From positions 28,287,653-28,351,652 of the forward strand of contig OY829653.1 of assembly GCA_963691815.1 (NCBI GenBank): DNA of 64,000 bases. The letters run 5' to 3'. Below the pieces are notes generated by a model, which saw nothing but the letters and a program-made list of their open reading frames with translations, was not told the origin of the DNA and searched no databases. The translations under genes were made by a program, and so were the position numbers. This DNA is from Echiichthys vipera (Eukaryota; Chordata; Actinopteri; Perciformes; Trachinidae). Below are positions 39,681-57,400 of the stretch, one piece after another. The first letter of the stretch is position 1. Every line of letters starts with the position of its first letter.

Positions 39681-40571
39681 ACGGAAGCCCTAAAGGGTCA
39701 TACATAACATACATTTTCCTTCGTTTTCCTGTGATAACGAAATAATTTTGATCCGTTTTCCCGAGATAACGAGATATTTAATTTGATAGATAATGACTGA
39801 AACGGGATAGGCTTGAGATTTCCATCACACCTGACAGGTCATGCCTTGTAAAGACATCTCATATCTTGAAGAACACTATAGACAACACTGACAGATGATT
39901 TCAGTTGGTTATTTACTGTTATGAACTTAAACTGTATATTCATGTGCACATTGTAAAACTCCTCCTCAGGCTCTCTCCCGCCTCAGATAAAGCCGAAGCC
40001 TTGCTAACCTACTAACGTTAACCGTCTTCTCAGATGACTAACATGAACATTATATAGAAAGGCTTAAAGCTGTTTCAGCCTGTGTCAGGACTTGATTGAA
40101 GAGATATGTGATGGTGATCAATATTCCCCTGCTCCTCTGACATTGCTACACTGAATGATGTTTCCTGCAATGATCTAATAGACTATCGTTTTGTTTTATC
40201 AAGATCTCAAATTAATTATCTCATTATCACAAGAAAACGGAGGAAAGTTATCTCGTTGTCACGGGAAAAGGGAGGAAAGTTATCTCGTTGTCACGGGAAA
40301 ACGGAGGAAAGTTATCTTGTTGTCACGGGAAAACGGAGGAAAGTTAGCCCGGTACTAGAGAAAACAGAGGAAAATTATCCCGTTATCACGAGAAAACGGA
40401 GGAAAGTTACCTAATTATCACGGGAAAACGGAGGAAAGTTACCTTATTACCACGGGAAAACGGAGTAAAGTTATCCCGTTATCACGAGAAAACAGAGGAA
40501 AGTTATCCCGTTATCACGAGAAAACAGAGGAAATAAAATGAATGTAATGTGTAACCCTTTAGGGCTTCCGT
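39681..40571. mobile_element. Inverted-repeat DNA element with subterminal tandem array
   Basis: The left end ACGGAAGCCCTAAAGGGT and right end ACCCTTTAGGGCTTCCGT are perfect inverted repeats. Beyond them both sides keep pairing through a CAT-ACATNCATTTT region. Flanks are GCTCTGGT (39673-39680) and GCTCTGAA (40572-40579), a possible 8-bp target duplication with the last two bases changed. There is no transposase in the 891 bp. Inside the right end is a 10-unit, 32-bp tandem array, while the left end holds about two inverted units of the same sequence. This is a non-autonomous DNA transposon; the superfamily is uncertain. Confidence 0.75.
40216..40534 (+). repeat. 10 x 32-bp minisatellite inside the inverted-repeat element
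   Basis: The unit is close to TTATCTCGTTGTCACGGGAA followed by AACGGAGGAAAG. Ten copies can be counted; the fifth is most divergent (TTAGCCCGGTACTAGAG) and one base short. Variation alternates between TCACGGG and TCACGAG and between CGG and CAG, so higher-order duplication of unit types is likely. Confidence 0.9.
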
Positions 40572-46354
<5,783 letters not shown>

Positions 46355-46515
46355 CTTTTGTGTTTCAATAAAGTTTACAAAAGAGCAAAGAAAAAAAGTC
46401 AACACACATAGTGACCGTGAACGTGACAAGATGGAGGCTCTGAAAGAACAGGCTCATCTGCAGTTACATCTTACCACCACAGAGGCCGCTAGAAACAACG
46501 TATCTCAAATCTTAC
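46355..46515 (-). repeat. Interspersed repeat (CACGTTCACGGTCAC family), copy 2
   Basis: In reverse complement: GTAAGATTTGAGATACGTTG, AGCGGCCTCTGTGGTGGTAA, GATGTAACTGCAGATGAGCC, ATCTTGTCACGTTCACGGTC and then TTTTGTAAACTTTATTG. The first 120 bp are nearly identical to the start of the 62.66-kb copy. The short plus-strand frame here (68 codons, containing THSDRERDKMEALKEQ) is shared with the 62.7-kb copy because it lies in the repeat. Confidence 0.7.
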
Positions 46516-47614
46516 AGATTATGACTTTAACCAAAACAATGACCTGAACACAGCTGAGGAGAACTGTAGTGTCAAGAGATAATTCTTTGTGTGCACTCGT
46601 TTGTCCCTTTGGGTGGCACTGTTCACATTAACTATAGTAATTTGATCCATTGGTAGGACATTCCTGCATTAATGGCCATCATGAAGATTTTTAAAGGATG
46701 GTTGACATTTTTTCTTAAACATTAAAAGTGTTTATGGATGCTGCATTTGTTCTCCTTGTCCATTAAAAGTTCCCTTCCTAATTAAATTCCCCTGTAACTG
46801 ACTTGAAAAATGTGATGCTATGCTTTACGAAAAAGGCTAATAGAACTTTAAATATGGAACTTACACAACACATGCTGTTTGTGCATATGCCTTCACAGTC
46901 TATTCCATTCAGCCTCAACCTGTCAATCATTCCTTCAGTGGTCCAGATTAATGAGCTTTAAATGCGCTTATGTGAAAGTTACAATGTCCTTATCATGTCT
47001 GCTACATATATAGCACTGTGTCATACGTCTCTTACTCATTCTGTTTTCTTCTCCACATCCCTCTGTATCTAGGACAGTTTGTCATGTGAGCATGTAACAG
47101 TCAGATCTGTTGTGGAGAGTTCAGTTTCAGCCTGACAACCATGCCACAGTTGGACTCTGGTCTCTGCAGGCTTTAGAGCTGATCGTCACTGCATTGCTGT
47201 CGGAGTATGGAGGGGCCTGTTAACAGAGAGAATCTGATGAGCAGGCAAGGATATTCACTCCACAAAAGCGTTGAAGTCTCTTTTTGGGTTGGATGCAAAT
47301 CCCCTCACATTCAACAACAGCTCTTTCTGGCAGCAGCGGGCCAGTTCTGGACGGGTTTCTGGCTGGGCCTGTTGGGCCCGGCAGGGCATGGCAGGGATTT
47401 GCCTCTCTGAGTGGGAGTGAATGGCTAACATCAGGGAAAAGAGACACTTACTGTCCCTTGAAAAAAAAAGAAGAAAGAAATCTGAAGTTAATAGACAAAT
47501 GAGCATTTTCCCATGTTTAGCAGAAGATTTCTTTTCTGGACCAAACCAGCACAGTCAACTTGAGTTAGACTCAAAGGAAAAATGAGAGACACGACAAATC
47601 TGGTCGTCAGATAT
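46516..47614. other. Intergenic, no gene seen
   Basis: Non-coding sequence between the inverted repeat copy and the inferred 3' end of tent5a. No domain-bearing frame. Confidence 0.4.
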
Positions 47615-50202
<2,588 letters not shown>

Positions 50203-50982
50203 TCAGTTACAGGGCAGCCAGGTGGAATAGGCAGCCTGCTGGCAAGCAAATACCGGCTGAACCTGTGCTATGTAGTAGTTACTGAAGTTGCCATCTGTCA
50301 CATAAGGAGCAGGTTGGTAGTAACATGTAACATTAGCCACGTTGGGGATGACATTCTGCTCTGCAAGAACGCGCACCGCCAGCATGGCTATGAGCCCTAA
50401 GGTCTGCCGTCTCTCATGTCCCATCAGGCACACCGTACTCTCGTTGACCACTCCATGGAGGGTCATCAGGTAGTCGTACTTGCGGTCCTCCAGGCCCACA
50501 AAGTGGTTTTGAAGATAGGACTCCAGCTTGCGCTGCTGCTCACCAATGTCAGGGAAGTCAATGAAGAAGCGTGAGCACATGTAGCGCTGCAGGGACTTCA
50601 TCTCTGACTCAGATGCGGCCCGGAAACCCCTCACCAGCAGGTGACAGTACTTCAGCAGACCCCCGCCTCGGATCTCCTCTGGGTTCCGGGTGCAGATGAC
50701 CTTGTGACGTAGGTGATCCAGGGCCTCTCTGAAGTCCCCGTACACGCTCTCGCCCATGATGGTGGGGTGGAAGGTCTCAGCCATCGGGTTCTCTGAGCAC
50801 TCGTAGAACAGCAGCAGGGAGTCCAGTTTGATCTGAAAGGAGTCCACACTGAACTCAAACTGCCGCCGAAGAGAGTCCACAAACTTCAGCTCCACATTCT
50901 TTCCCCGGTTGTTGGAGAGGGAGATGAGACTCCAACGGTCTGAGTCATTGCACACCTTCACCATCTTCTGCACATAGGCTTC
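50203..50982 (-). CDS. tent5a: tent5a (fam46a), coding exon 2 - terminal nucleotidyltransferase 5A
   Basis: Second coding exon, residues 143-401. It starts at EAYVQKMVKVCND after a CACACACAG acceptor (AG at 50983-50984) and ends ...YSTWLPCN with stop TGA at 50203-50205. TENT5A is a non-canonical poly(A) polymerase that lengthens tails of selected mRNAs; known work links it to mRNAs of secreted proteins such as collagens in bone. This exon supplies the third acidic active-site residue (E173 of NVELKFVD) and the C-terminal helical part of the fold (RNPEEIRGGGLLKY, RYMCSRFFIDF, VCLMGHERRQTL). The ending AQVQPVF...STWLPCN matches the A paralogue rather than TENT5C, so the symbol is firm, though teleost a/b duplicates cannot be told apart. 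Upstream residues MLFPPSHTQ in the same frame are intron. No frameshift or missing key residue. Confidence 0.96.
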   Translation of the reverse strand, partial: EAYVQKMVKVCNDSDRWSLISLSNNRGKNVELKFVDSLRRQFEFSVDSFQIKLDSLLLFYECSENPMAETFHPTIMGESVYGDFREALDHLRHKVICTRNPEEIRGGGLLKYCHLLVRGFRAASESEMKSLQRYMCSRFFIDFPDIGEQQRKLESYLQNHFVGLEDRKYDYLMTLHGVVNESTVCLMGHERRQTLGLIAMLAVRVLAEQNVIPNVANVTCYYQPAPYVTDGNFSNYYIAQVQPVFACQQAAYSTWLPCN

Positions 50983-51369
50983 CTGTGTGTGTGAGGGAGG
51001 GAAGAGCATATATGAGGAAAAAGCCTTAAAAGTACAATCATTAGTTCAATTTTGCATTTTACAGCTAGGTTTAATATTTAATTACCATTTTCTATATAAA
51101 TACAAATCTTGTCTTATTATTGCTATAGACCCCAATATTAAAGACCATACTTGGATGTGGGATCTATGTGGCTGAGCTCAGGATCCATTCCAAATTGGTT
51201 TAGCTTAATCCTTTTACAGAAAATCCTAATTTTATTATCACTAAACTGATCTGATTGCTCATTAAACTGCGCGTAATGTGCCTGAGGTCAAACTGGCACA
51301 AACGCATTTTATTCTTATCACATGTCTAAAAGTAAATAACAGAAGGAAGAAAAAAAGTTGTCAATGTAC

Positions 51370-51795
51370 CTTTAACGTTAACGGGCTTATTTTCTCTTTA
51401 TTCACACAGTCGGGTAAAAAATCCAGGAGACAGTCCAAAACTATGTCCTTCACAGTCTGGAAATCACTTTCACCTTTCATGTCTGCGCAAAATATGAGGT
51501 CAAGGTCCTTATAGCCCAGTCCGCTGTCCCCGTGCAGAATGTGGCTGGCTGCAGAGCCGTTTAACCGAACGTCCCGGACGTGGATCTGTTTCTCCTCCAT
51601 CCGACTGCGCACCACTTTAACGATCTGCCGCGGCTGCATCTCCAGAGTGGGAAAGTTTCCCCGGCCGTGGATCGGGATGGTCTCCGTCAGGATGGCGTCC
51701 AGCCGCTGCACTTGCTCCCAGTTGAGCACGCTAACGTTGCTGCCTTCGGTGTCGGACATATTATTGGTAGTGGAGCTACTGTCGTCCTCTGACAT
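51370..51795 (-). CDS. tent5a: tent5a (fam46a), coding exon 1 - nucleotidyltransferase core
   Basis: First coding exon, residues 1-142, from ATG at 51795-51793 to LTLK, with an AAG/GTACAT donor. Joining it to 50203-50982 in phase 0 gives 401 residues, against about 440 in human TENT5A. Visible motifs: VLNWEQVQRLDAIL (23-36), PIHGRGNFPTLE (41-52), NGSAAS (79-84, the Gly-Ser motif of the nucleotidyltransferase superfamily) and YKDLDLIF, with catalytic acids D97 and D99. The ATG has A at -3. An alternative in-frame start is M13. The N-terminus is a short Ser/Thr/Asn/Asp-rich segment and lacks the Gly-Gly-Asp-Phe repeats of the mammalian protein, which explains the shorter length. The intron to exon 2 is 387 bp (50983-51369). 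Catalytic residues are intact, so the enzyme is probably active. Confidence 0.95.
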
Positions 51796-51813
51796 GGTGT
51801 AGGGTGAAGAGTC
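51796..51813 (-). other. tent5a: tent5a 5' UTR part of coding exon 1 (inferred acceptor)
   Basis: On the minus strand a run of 14 or more Ts (51827-51841) is followed by AATTTAAATCGCTGAG and then GACTCTTCACCCTACACC before the ATG. The AG at 51814-51815 behind the pyrimidine tract is a reasonable 3' splice site. It implies only 18 nt of 5' UTR in this exon and a non-coding exon upstream, as in other vertebrate TENT5A genes. Confidence 0.45.
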
Positions 51814-52541
51814 CTCAGCGATTTAAATTAAAAAAAAAAAAAATAGTTTTCTCAAAATTGTAACAAATCAGTGATCGCGTCTTTACGCACAAAATCTATT
51901 TGGTTGACTGTAACTTCATCCGCATCCGGATTCCTAATATCTGAAGTTGTCCGAAATGACTGTAAAAAAATGGAAAAGAATAAGAAAATATTAAAGACCC
52001 AAGGCATATAGTGATAGTTGCAGCAGTGCGTTACAGTTTGCTCAATAAGCCCGTGGTTGGAGATCCAGAGGCGCAGCAGTCGAGCTGGAGGTTGTGTTGA
52101 GGGAGAAGTGCAGCCAGTCAAGAAGAAAGAAAACGAGTCCTAACTTTTTTCTTGTCTTTCTCTGTGCTTTTAAAACATTTGCCTCTGTGTCGCTGTCAAT
52201 GCGTCCGAGCGCTGCGCATCACAGTCTTTGAAGGTCGCTGATGATCCAAGAGGGGGTTTGCTTTTCCGGCTGTGACTCCATCACCCAAAGGCACGCCTAT
52301 GATTTTATGAATTTGCATGAATAAATCACACTTTGGCACAAACCTCCCTCCAACGATCAACCCCTCACAGGAATCCTCTGGATTTTTACGCACAGCGCCT
52401 ACATATTTTTAATTTCTCTTCTTGCTGCCAAGTAATAATCCCGTTAATACAGTTTGAATGTGCTCAGGAAATCCACCTTTCTCTCCCCAACTCTGTGTAG
52501 TTCGACATATTTTTCCCACTTGTGGAGAAATTAACCGTTAC

Positions 52542-52610
52542 CTGCCCACTTGACACGCTGCGTCCTTCTACTCCAGTCAGCTCTGTAGTCTGAAGATGTC
52601 AGCTGTACTT
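52542..52610 (-). other. tent5a: tent5a non-coding first exon (candidate)
   Basis: A strong 5' splice site, AGTGGGCAG/GTAACG, lies on the minus strand with the exon ending at 52542. Paired with the acceptor at 51814-51815 it gives a 728-bp first intron. The upstream edge is not defined; it is placed just below the GC box. Confidence 0.4.
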
Positions 52611-52623
52611 CACCCCGCCCCCC
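52611..52623 (-). promoter_or_regulatory. tent5a: GC box / probable tent5a core promoter
   Basis: GGGGGGCGGGGTG on the minus strand is an Sp1-type GC box about 70 bp upstream of the candidate exon 1 donor. No TATA box is seen near it. The surrounding 52.2-52.7 kb has more CpG than the rest of the window, as expected of a TATA-less CpG-rich promoter. Confidence 0.45.
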
Positions 52624-52884
52624 TCTGGCAGTCTGCTGTTCGCTGAAAACCCTGCTCAACGAGAGCGCACTGTAAGACGTTATGAACCAGCTCCCCGTCC
52701 GACTTTAACTCTATTCTACGATTTTAATCTGAAGTGTTCATCTCAGTCACAAGATATCACTCCATTAAATATTTTCTGCTCAATATGATAATTGATGCAC
52801 CTGAATTCATTCATAAATTGCAAGATATTTAGTCAGGTGGTACCATCCTTCCATAACCAAATATAGAGTTGAAAAAATGTAAAT

Positions 52885-52885
<1 letters not shown>

Positions 52886-52938
<53 letters not shown>
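52886..52938 (+). repeat. (TG)n microsatellite
   Basis: About 53 bp of TG repeats roughly 270 bp upstream of the GC box of tent5a. Confidence 0.95.
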
Positions 52939-52939
<1 letters not shown>

Positions 52940-53510
52940 TTTTATCTTTGTAAGAGTGAACTGGTGCTGATCTGCATATAAAGCTCACTTGGTGTTGCCA
53001 TGTCGCCCTCTGTGGGCTGGTTTAGGTTTTGACATAAAGTAATACAGTGCCTTACAGGGCGTCACATGAGAATATTGAACTTGTACCAACTCAAGTAGCC
53101 ACCAAGGAAAGGAAAATTTCACTGTTTAAAACAGACCGGAAATATTTTCTCTGTAATCTCATAAGCCTGTTAACCTCAGACCACTAAAACCTTCAGGTCA
53201 GTGTCTGAAGCCGCTCAGCGATGGGTTACCCTCAGCTTTCATCAGTGTGTATGGGAAATCACTTTGCACTCTGAACACCTGTCACACAAACCAACAAAGA
53301 TGGACATCAAAATCATTATATCTGCTCTTGTGTAGGTTTTTCCTATTCAGAACTGCATTCCTGTTCATTTCCAAGCACCAGACAGTCCCTGGTTCATGCA
53401 GCGTGTGATAGGGTCTTCAGGGGTCAGAGTGGAGGCGAGGCCCAGGGACTGGGAGGTTAAAGGACCATCTGTCACATTTTGCCCCATCAGGCAGCATAAA
53501 GCCCTGCGTC

Positions 53511-53887
53511 CAGAGGCGGATTAAAGCACAGGCTTGCCTAGGCTGCAGCCTTGGGGCCCCAGGTGTGCAAGGCCCGTGCATTGGCAAGATTGTTTATTTT
53601 TAAAACATTTTTAATTTTCTACACTGGGGGAAAAAACTTGCCTCCTATTGCCATCATGTGGCCGGGCTCATGAGGTCAGTTTTGTTTTCAAATGGTCACT
53701 CATTGTTACTACACAGGAGGACAACAGGACCGAGATCTACTGAAGAAAATTCCTAAATCGACAGGATTTTTCAAGGTTGACTCTTCTTCTGTTCTAGCAG
53801 GGTTTGTCTGATAAAGCATTATTATTAATGTGGGGGGCCCAAACTAACAGTAGCCTAGGGACCCCTGACCACCTTAATCCGCCACTG
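53511..53887. mobile_element. Non-autonomous hAT-like element
   Basis: The left end CAGAGGCGGATTAA and right end TTAATCCGCCACTG form hAT-style inverted repeats (CAGNGGCGGATTAA) with further imperfect pairing around CCTAGGCT and GGGGCCC. The flanks CCTGCGTC (53503-53510) and CCTGCATC (53888-53895) are an 8-bp target duplication with one mismatch. Length is 377 bp with no transposase. It lies about 0.9 kb upstream of the tent5a promoter. Confidence 0.8.
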
Positions 53888-53895
53888 CCTGCATC

Positions 53896-54961
53896 ACGAG
53901 CAACCCAGATGTGTAAACTCTAATTATCCCATTTACTTTATTGCACTGTCTTAACTAATTCTAAGGCCCACACAGCAGCTCTGTCTCTGCACAGTGTCAC
54001 TCCCTCTGCAGGAGAGGACACACACATTCCGTTTTATTCAAGTATAAAATCACCTGGTACGGCTTTTAGTGAATAAAATAAGTAAAATGAGCTCCCCAAT
54101 CACCAAAATTACAAATTAAGAGCTATTTAGTTTTTTTTGTACATGGTCTAATAGTTTTTGACCTTCAGTTCATTTTTCAAATATAAGTTTTTCTTTGTTT
54201 TCATACTTTGCTTTTGGCACGTGTCAGACAGGTTGATCACAGGTCTCTGAAATTGAATCCCACATCTGGAAATGTACATGGAACTATTAGTCAGTTACAA
54301 TGGACCAAGAGCAGCCCCGTCAATGTGTTTCCCAGCTGTGGAGGGACGGTTGCTAGGGATTGGACCGAGTTCTCCCGCCATGCAGGGTGCAACGCTAAAT
54401 CAAAGTCGCTGTCAGAGACAAACAGCAGGTATATGCATACAGAACAAAACAGAGCCCTGCTGATGAGTTGTTTAGTGTAAGTACACCTGGCACCTCATTT
54501 CTCAATTTGAAATGGATGATTCATCAGTTGGTGGTTATAGAAAGACATACATGAGGTTATGTTGTCAGCAAATTGAGTGGAAGCAAGAATTCAAAAAAAA
54601 TACACACCTTATTTCCCTTTGGTGATGCCGATGTATTTCCCTTTAATCTGACGAGTTTATAGTCATTTCATCAAAACCTTCAGCAACTTACAATATGGAA
54701 AGTTGAAATATATAAATTTCCAAAACAAAACCATTTCCCTCTTCAAACAAGCTATCTTTATCTTTCTGAACAGTTTAGCCCAATAGAAAAATGAAAGATA
54801 GAGATTTGTTTTCCAGTGCCATATATCTGACTGCATGAGTTGGATTCATCTACCATGAAGTTTAACATCCCCATTGCCTTTGAGTGATTCCTTCAGGTCA
54901 GGAACACTCAAAGATTCTCTTGTAGCTTCAGGATCCAGTATCTCACATCAACAGCACTCAC
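53896..54961. other. Intergenic, no gene seen
   Basis: Non-coding. The frame at 54208-54480 (90 codons) has no recognisable domain. Confidence 0.5.
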
Positions 54962-55385
54962 TCAGTTAAATTATTTGAACTGATATTCAACTCAGTACCA
55001 TGCCCATAGACTGTAAAACACCGACCCTCAGGGCCCGAATCCTTCCGCCGCTCCAGATTAGTATCTAGTGTATGTGCCATAGATAGTAAGCTATATTGCA
55101 AGTAACTTTGCAAGTGCGGCTATTTAATTAGCATAACAGAGCTAAAATGGTATGCTCCTTAACCATCTGTCGGTACAGTCAAAGAAGAGCAAACCATCTT
55201 GTCAGTTATGGAAACACCACCACACAAATGACCAAAGTCCAGGTGGAGATGACAGAGTTAGAATGCTAATCCTGACAACCAGACTCGGAGGCTAGCTGTC
55301 ACTCAAGAGGTTGCGCCCCTAATTATTCAGAAACTTTAACCTCCAATACAATAAAAACAGGCCTGGTACAAAATAAAGGAGGTGT
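54962..55385 (-). repeat. Composite interspersed repeat, inverted relative to 61.3-61.7 kb
   Basis: In reverse complement the block runs TTTGTACCAGGCC, TTGAGTGACAGCTAGCCTC, GGTTGTCAGGATTAGCAT, TGTGGTGGTGTTTCCATAA, CTCTGTTATGCTAATTAAAT, GAGGGTCGGTGTTTTACAGT and GGTACTGAGTTGAATATCAG. All these words recur in the same order at 61330-61720. This copy carries about 55 extra bases (near 55068-55122, around CACTAGATACTAATC in reverse complement) that the 61-kb copy lacks. The CAGTCTATG end is a hallmark of a dispersed teleost family of unknown class. Confidence 0.75.
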
Positions 55386-55484
55386 GTCTTTGCATTTCCT
55401 GCATTACATTGCCCATTCGTTATCTTGCTAAATTTTTAGCCTCAGTGTCTTCTATGTTGCAGTTGCCTAGCAACTACTTAAAGC

Positions 55485-55975
55485 TATAATCCGCAAGATT
55501 TGATATAATTTGTTTCTAATGGCCTCTTTCAAAGCCCTCCATCTTGTCACGTTCACGGTCGCTATGTGTTGACTTATTTTTTTTTTGCTCCACCTGTAAA
55601 CTTGATTATCCGGTCCGTCCCCTATACGTTACCCTCTTAAATCCATACACACACGTTACTATTACACTTCTGCCCTTACTACAAGCCTGACTCAGAAGTT
55701 GGAAGTGCCCAATTTCCAATTACAAGTGAAAGCAGCATAAGCAGCAGTGATGAGCTCCACCTGGGCTGACCAAGTGCTGCAGACTGTGTAAACAGCATCA
55801 CTAACGTGGTTCTGCATTTGCATTTAGGGAGGGAATGTCTCCACAGACACACAGATACGAATACCATCAATAGTGAGTCATTTGATCAATCACCATTGTT
55901 TTAACTCACTCTTTGACAGATAGGAACTTTACAGAAAATGAACTAGAGGAAAATCTTACGGATCTTTAACAACTT
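55485..55975 (+). repeat. Interspersed repeat (CACGTTCACGGTCAC family), copy 3
   Basis: Shares with 62655-63345 the order ATCTTGTCACGTTCACGGTC, GGTCCGTCCCCTATA, TTACCCTCTTAAATC, CAAGCCTGACTCAGAAGT, AGCTCCACCTGGGC, GGGAATGTC-CCACAGACAC, TTTGATCAATCACCATTG, AACTCACTCTTTGA-AGAT and GAAAATGAACTAGA-GAAAATCT. The unit is about 490 bp here and longer at 62.7 kb. The minus-strand frame inside it (63 codons) is not a gene. Confidence 0.75.
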
Positions 55976-56316
55976 GAAAGTCAAGCAGATCATGCATGAC
56001 TTCCCATGTCATACAAGAGTTAAGTTCGATTTGAGGGCAGCAACACAACTTTGTGGAAAGGAAAACTCCAAAATCTTTCTCTGGGCTTCATTGTAGGTTG
56101 GATTTGTTATAAGAACTGTATACTGGACCCCATGAGGTCTTGTTAACAGTTGTCAACCCTGTGGAGAATTTAAGGGACAGACCAAGTGTTGTTTCCTCTT
56201 TTGGACATTTTGGAGCAAACACTCAGTTCTTCAATTCCATTGTGACACATTTAATATGAATAATAATATCACAGACCTTAGCCTCAAAATAATACTCTTC
56301 TATCTGTCTTCTTTAA

Positions 56317-57396
56317 AGTGAATTTTCGTTGTGAAAAATCATCCCAGGCTCTTTTTAGGCATAGACATTTTTGCAACTAACGGAGAAATCCGGGACAGAC
56401 GCTAACATTCGCTAACAGCCAAATGCAGCTAACACGGATTAACTCGGGGTGGTGAGTTGAAAGCATTTAAACTGCTTTTTTAACCACTAACACTCTCCAA
56501 ATAACACCAAATCTCTGCATTCTTCTTCAAGCACGCCTTCTTTGGGTCAGAAGCTCTCCTAGGAATTACAAAGTTGTCATTTTCGAAATGTTTGCTGCAG
56601 ACACGGTAATCTCTCTGCCTAAGCGTCTCAATTGGCGTCTCATTGTCCAGATTCAAAACAATAAGCCACTGGTTTATCAGAGCACGCTCATCGTACCGCA
56701 ATGGCAGCCTATGAAAAGTTTCTGGGTTGTACGCTTTCATTTTTGTTTCACAGCCAGGAAGGATACAAACACGAACAATTCTGTCTCTCTTCACTTCAAC
56801 TTGCAGGCTAGTCAGCTTTCCCTGTGTATCTTCCGGCAACACATGCCCCTTGAACCCTGACCCCTGACCTCTCGCTTGACGTTTTGGCGCAGCAGGAAAG
56901 ATGCTGTGGGACTTTTCAAAACCTTTTACCATCTATTATTAACTTATATTTCACCAAACTATCAAACCAAAAGGTACGTTTTCTGGAATAAATCATCAAT
57001 GGGCTCCTTCCTTTTGGCTTGGGTTTGTAATCTACTTGAATGGACTTTGCTACGAGAGGAGCTGCTACCAGTCGAGTTGTTAAGTCTTTCAAAACACTCT
57101 TTTAATAAACTCCGCAGTCACTAACTACGTTGTTGGTGCTTCGGTTAATGTGTAAGGACTCTTCTCATGCTACTGCAGAGGTTTGGTGTTATTAGGAGCA
57201 TTGTAAGTGGTTAAAAAAAAAACCTTTTAATGCATCACCCCGAGCTAATCCGTGTTAGCCGCATTTAGCTGTTAGCGACTGTTAGCCCCTGTCCCGGACT
57301 TAGTTGTTCGTACACAAAAAAATTGTCTCGAAGGCTTATTTGATGAGTGTATTTGCCTAAAAAGAGCCTGGGAGGATTTTACACCAGAATTTCACT
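56317..57396 (-). mobile_element. TTAA-flanked DNA transposon with ~200-bp terminal inverted repeats and a THAP frame (Kolobok-like)
   Basis: Long inverted repeats bound the element: 56317-56519 at the left and about 57174-57396 at the right. Shared words in both arms include CCCAGGCTCTTTTTAGGCA, TCCGGGACAG, CGCTAACAGC, GGCTAACACGGATTA (one change), CTCGGGGTG and ATAACACCAAA. The termini are AGTGAA...TTCACT and the flanks on both sides are TTAA (56313-56316 and 57397-57400). A TTAA duplication together with a THAP zinc finger is the combination known from the Kolobok superfamily; piggyBac also uses TTAA but has no THAP domain. Because the flank TTTAAA is palindromic, a TA duplication (Tc1-like) cannot be excluded by sequence alone. 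The element is 1,080 bp and lacks any RNase-H-like catalytic region, so it is non-autonomous. Confidence 0.75.
56480..56932 (-). CDS. THAP-type zinc-finger protein fragment inside the TTAA element
   Basis: A 150-codon open frame. Residues 51-125 carry a complete THAP (C2CH) signature: C56-x4-C61, then P77, W89, C112-x2-H115-F116 and P124, the metal ligands and conserved hydrophobic positions of the THAP DNA-binding fold. Residues 1-50 are basic and not recognised; they may be intronic or read-through because no Met lies directly before the domain. The frame stops (ESVSG) inside the left inverted repeat, just after the zinc finger, with no catalytic domain. THAP domains bind DNA in P-element-like and Kolobok transposases, so the likely origin is the DNA-binding head of a transposase. 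Intact metal ligands with no stop within the domain mean it could still be expressed as a DNA-binding peptide, but it might equally be a recent non-functional deletion derivative. Confidence 0.7.
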   Translation of the reverse strand: MVKGFEKSHSIFPAAPKRQARGQGSGFKGHVLPEDTQGKLTSLQVEVKRDRIVRVCILPGCETKMKAYNPETFHRLPLRYDERALINQWLIVLNLDNETPIETLRQRDYRVCSKHFENDNFVIPRRASDPKKACLKKNAEIWCYLESVSG

Positions 57397-57400
57397 TTAA

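Noticed and set aside
40216..40534. Regular 32-bp repeats that superficially resemble a CRISPR array
   Set aside because: Units are directly adjacent with no unique spacers, and the DNA is vertebrate; it is a minisatellite.
50652..50882. 76-codon minus-strand frame within tent5a
   Set aside because: Out-of-frame shadow of tent5a coding exon 2.
52196..52393. 65-codon minus-strand frame near the tent5a promoter
   Set aside because: Falls in the inferred first intron; no domain and no splice-compatible link to the coding exons.
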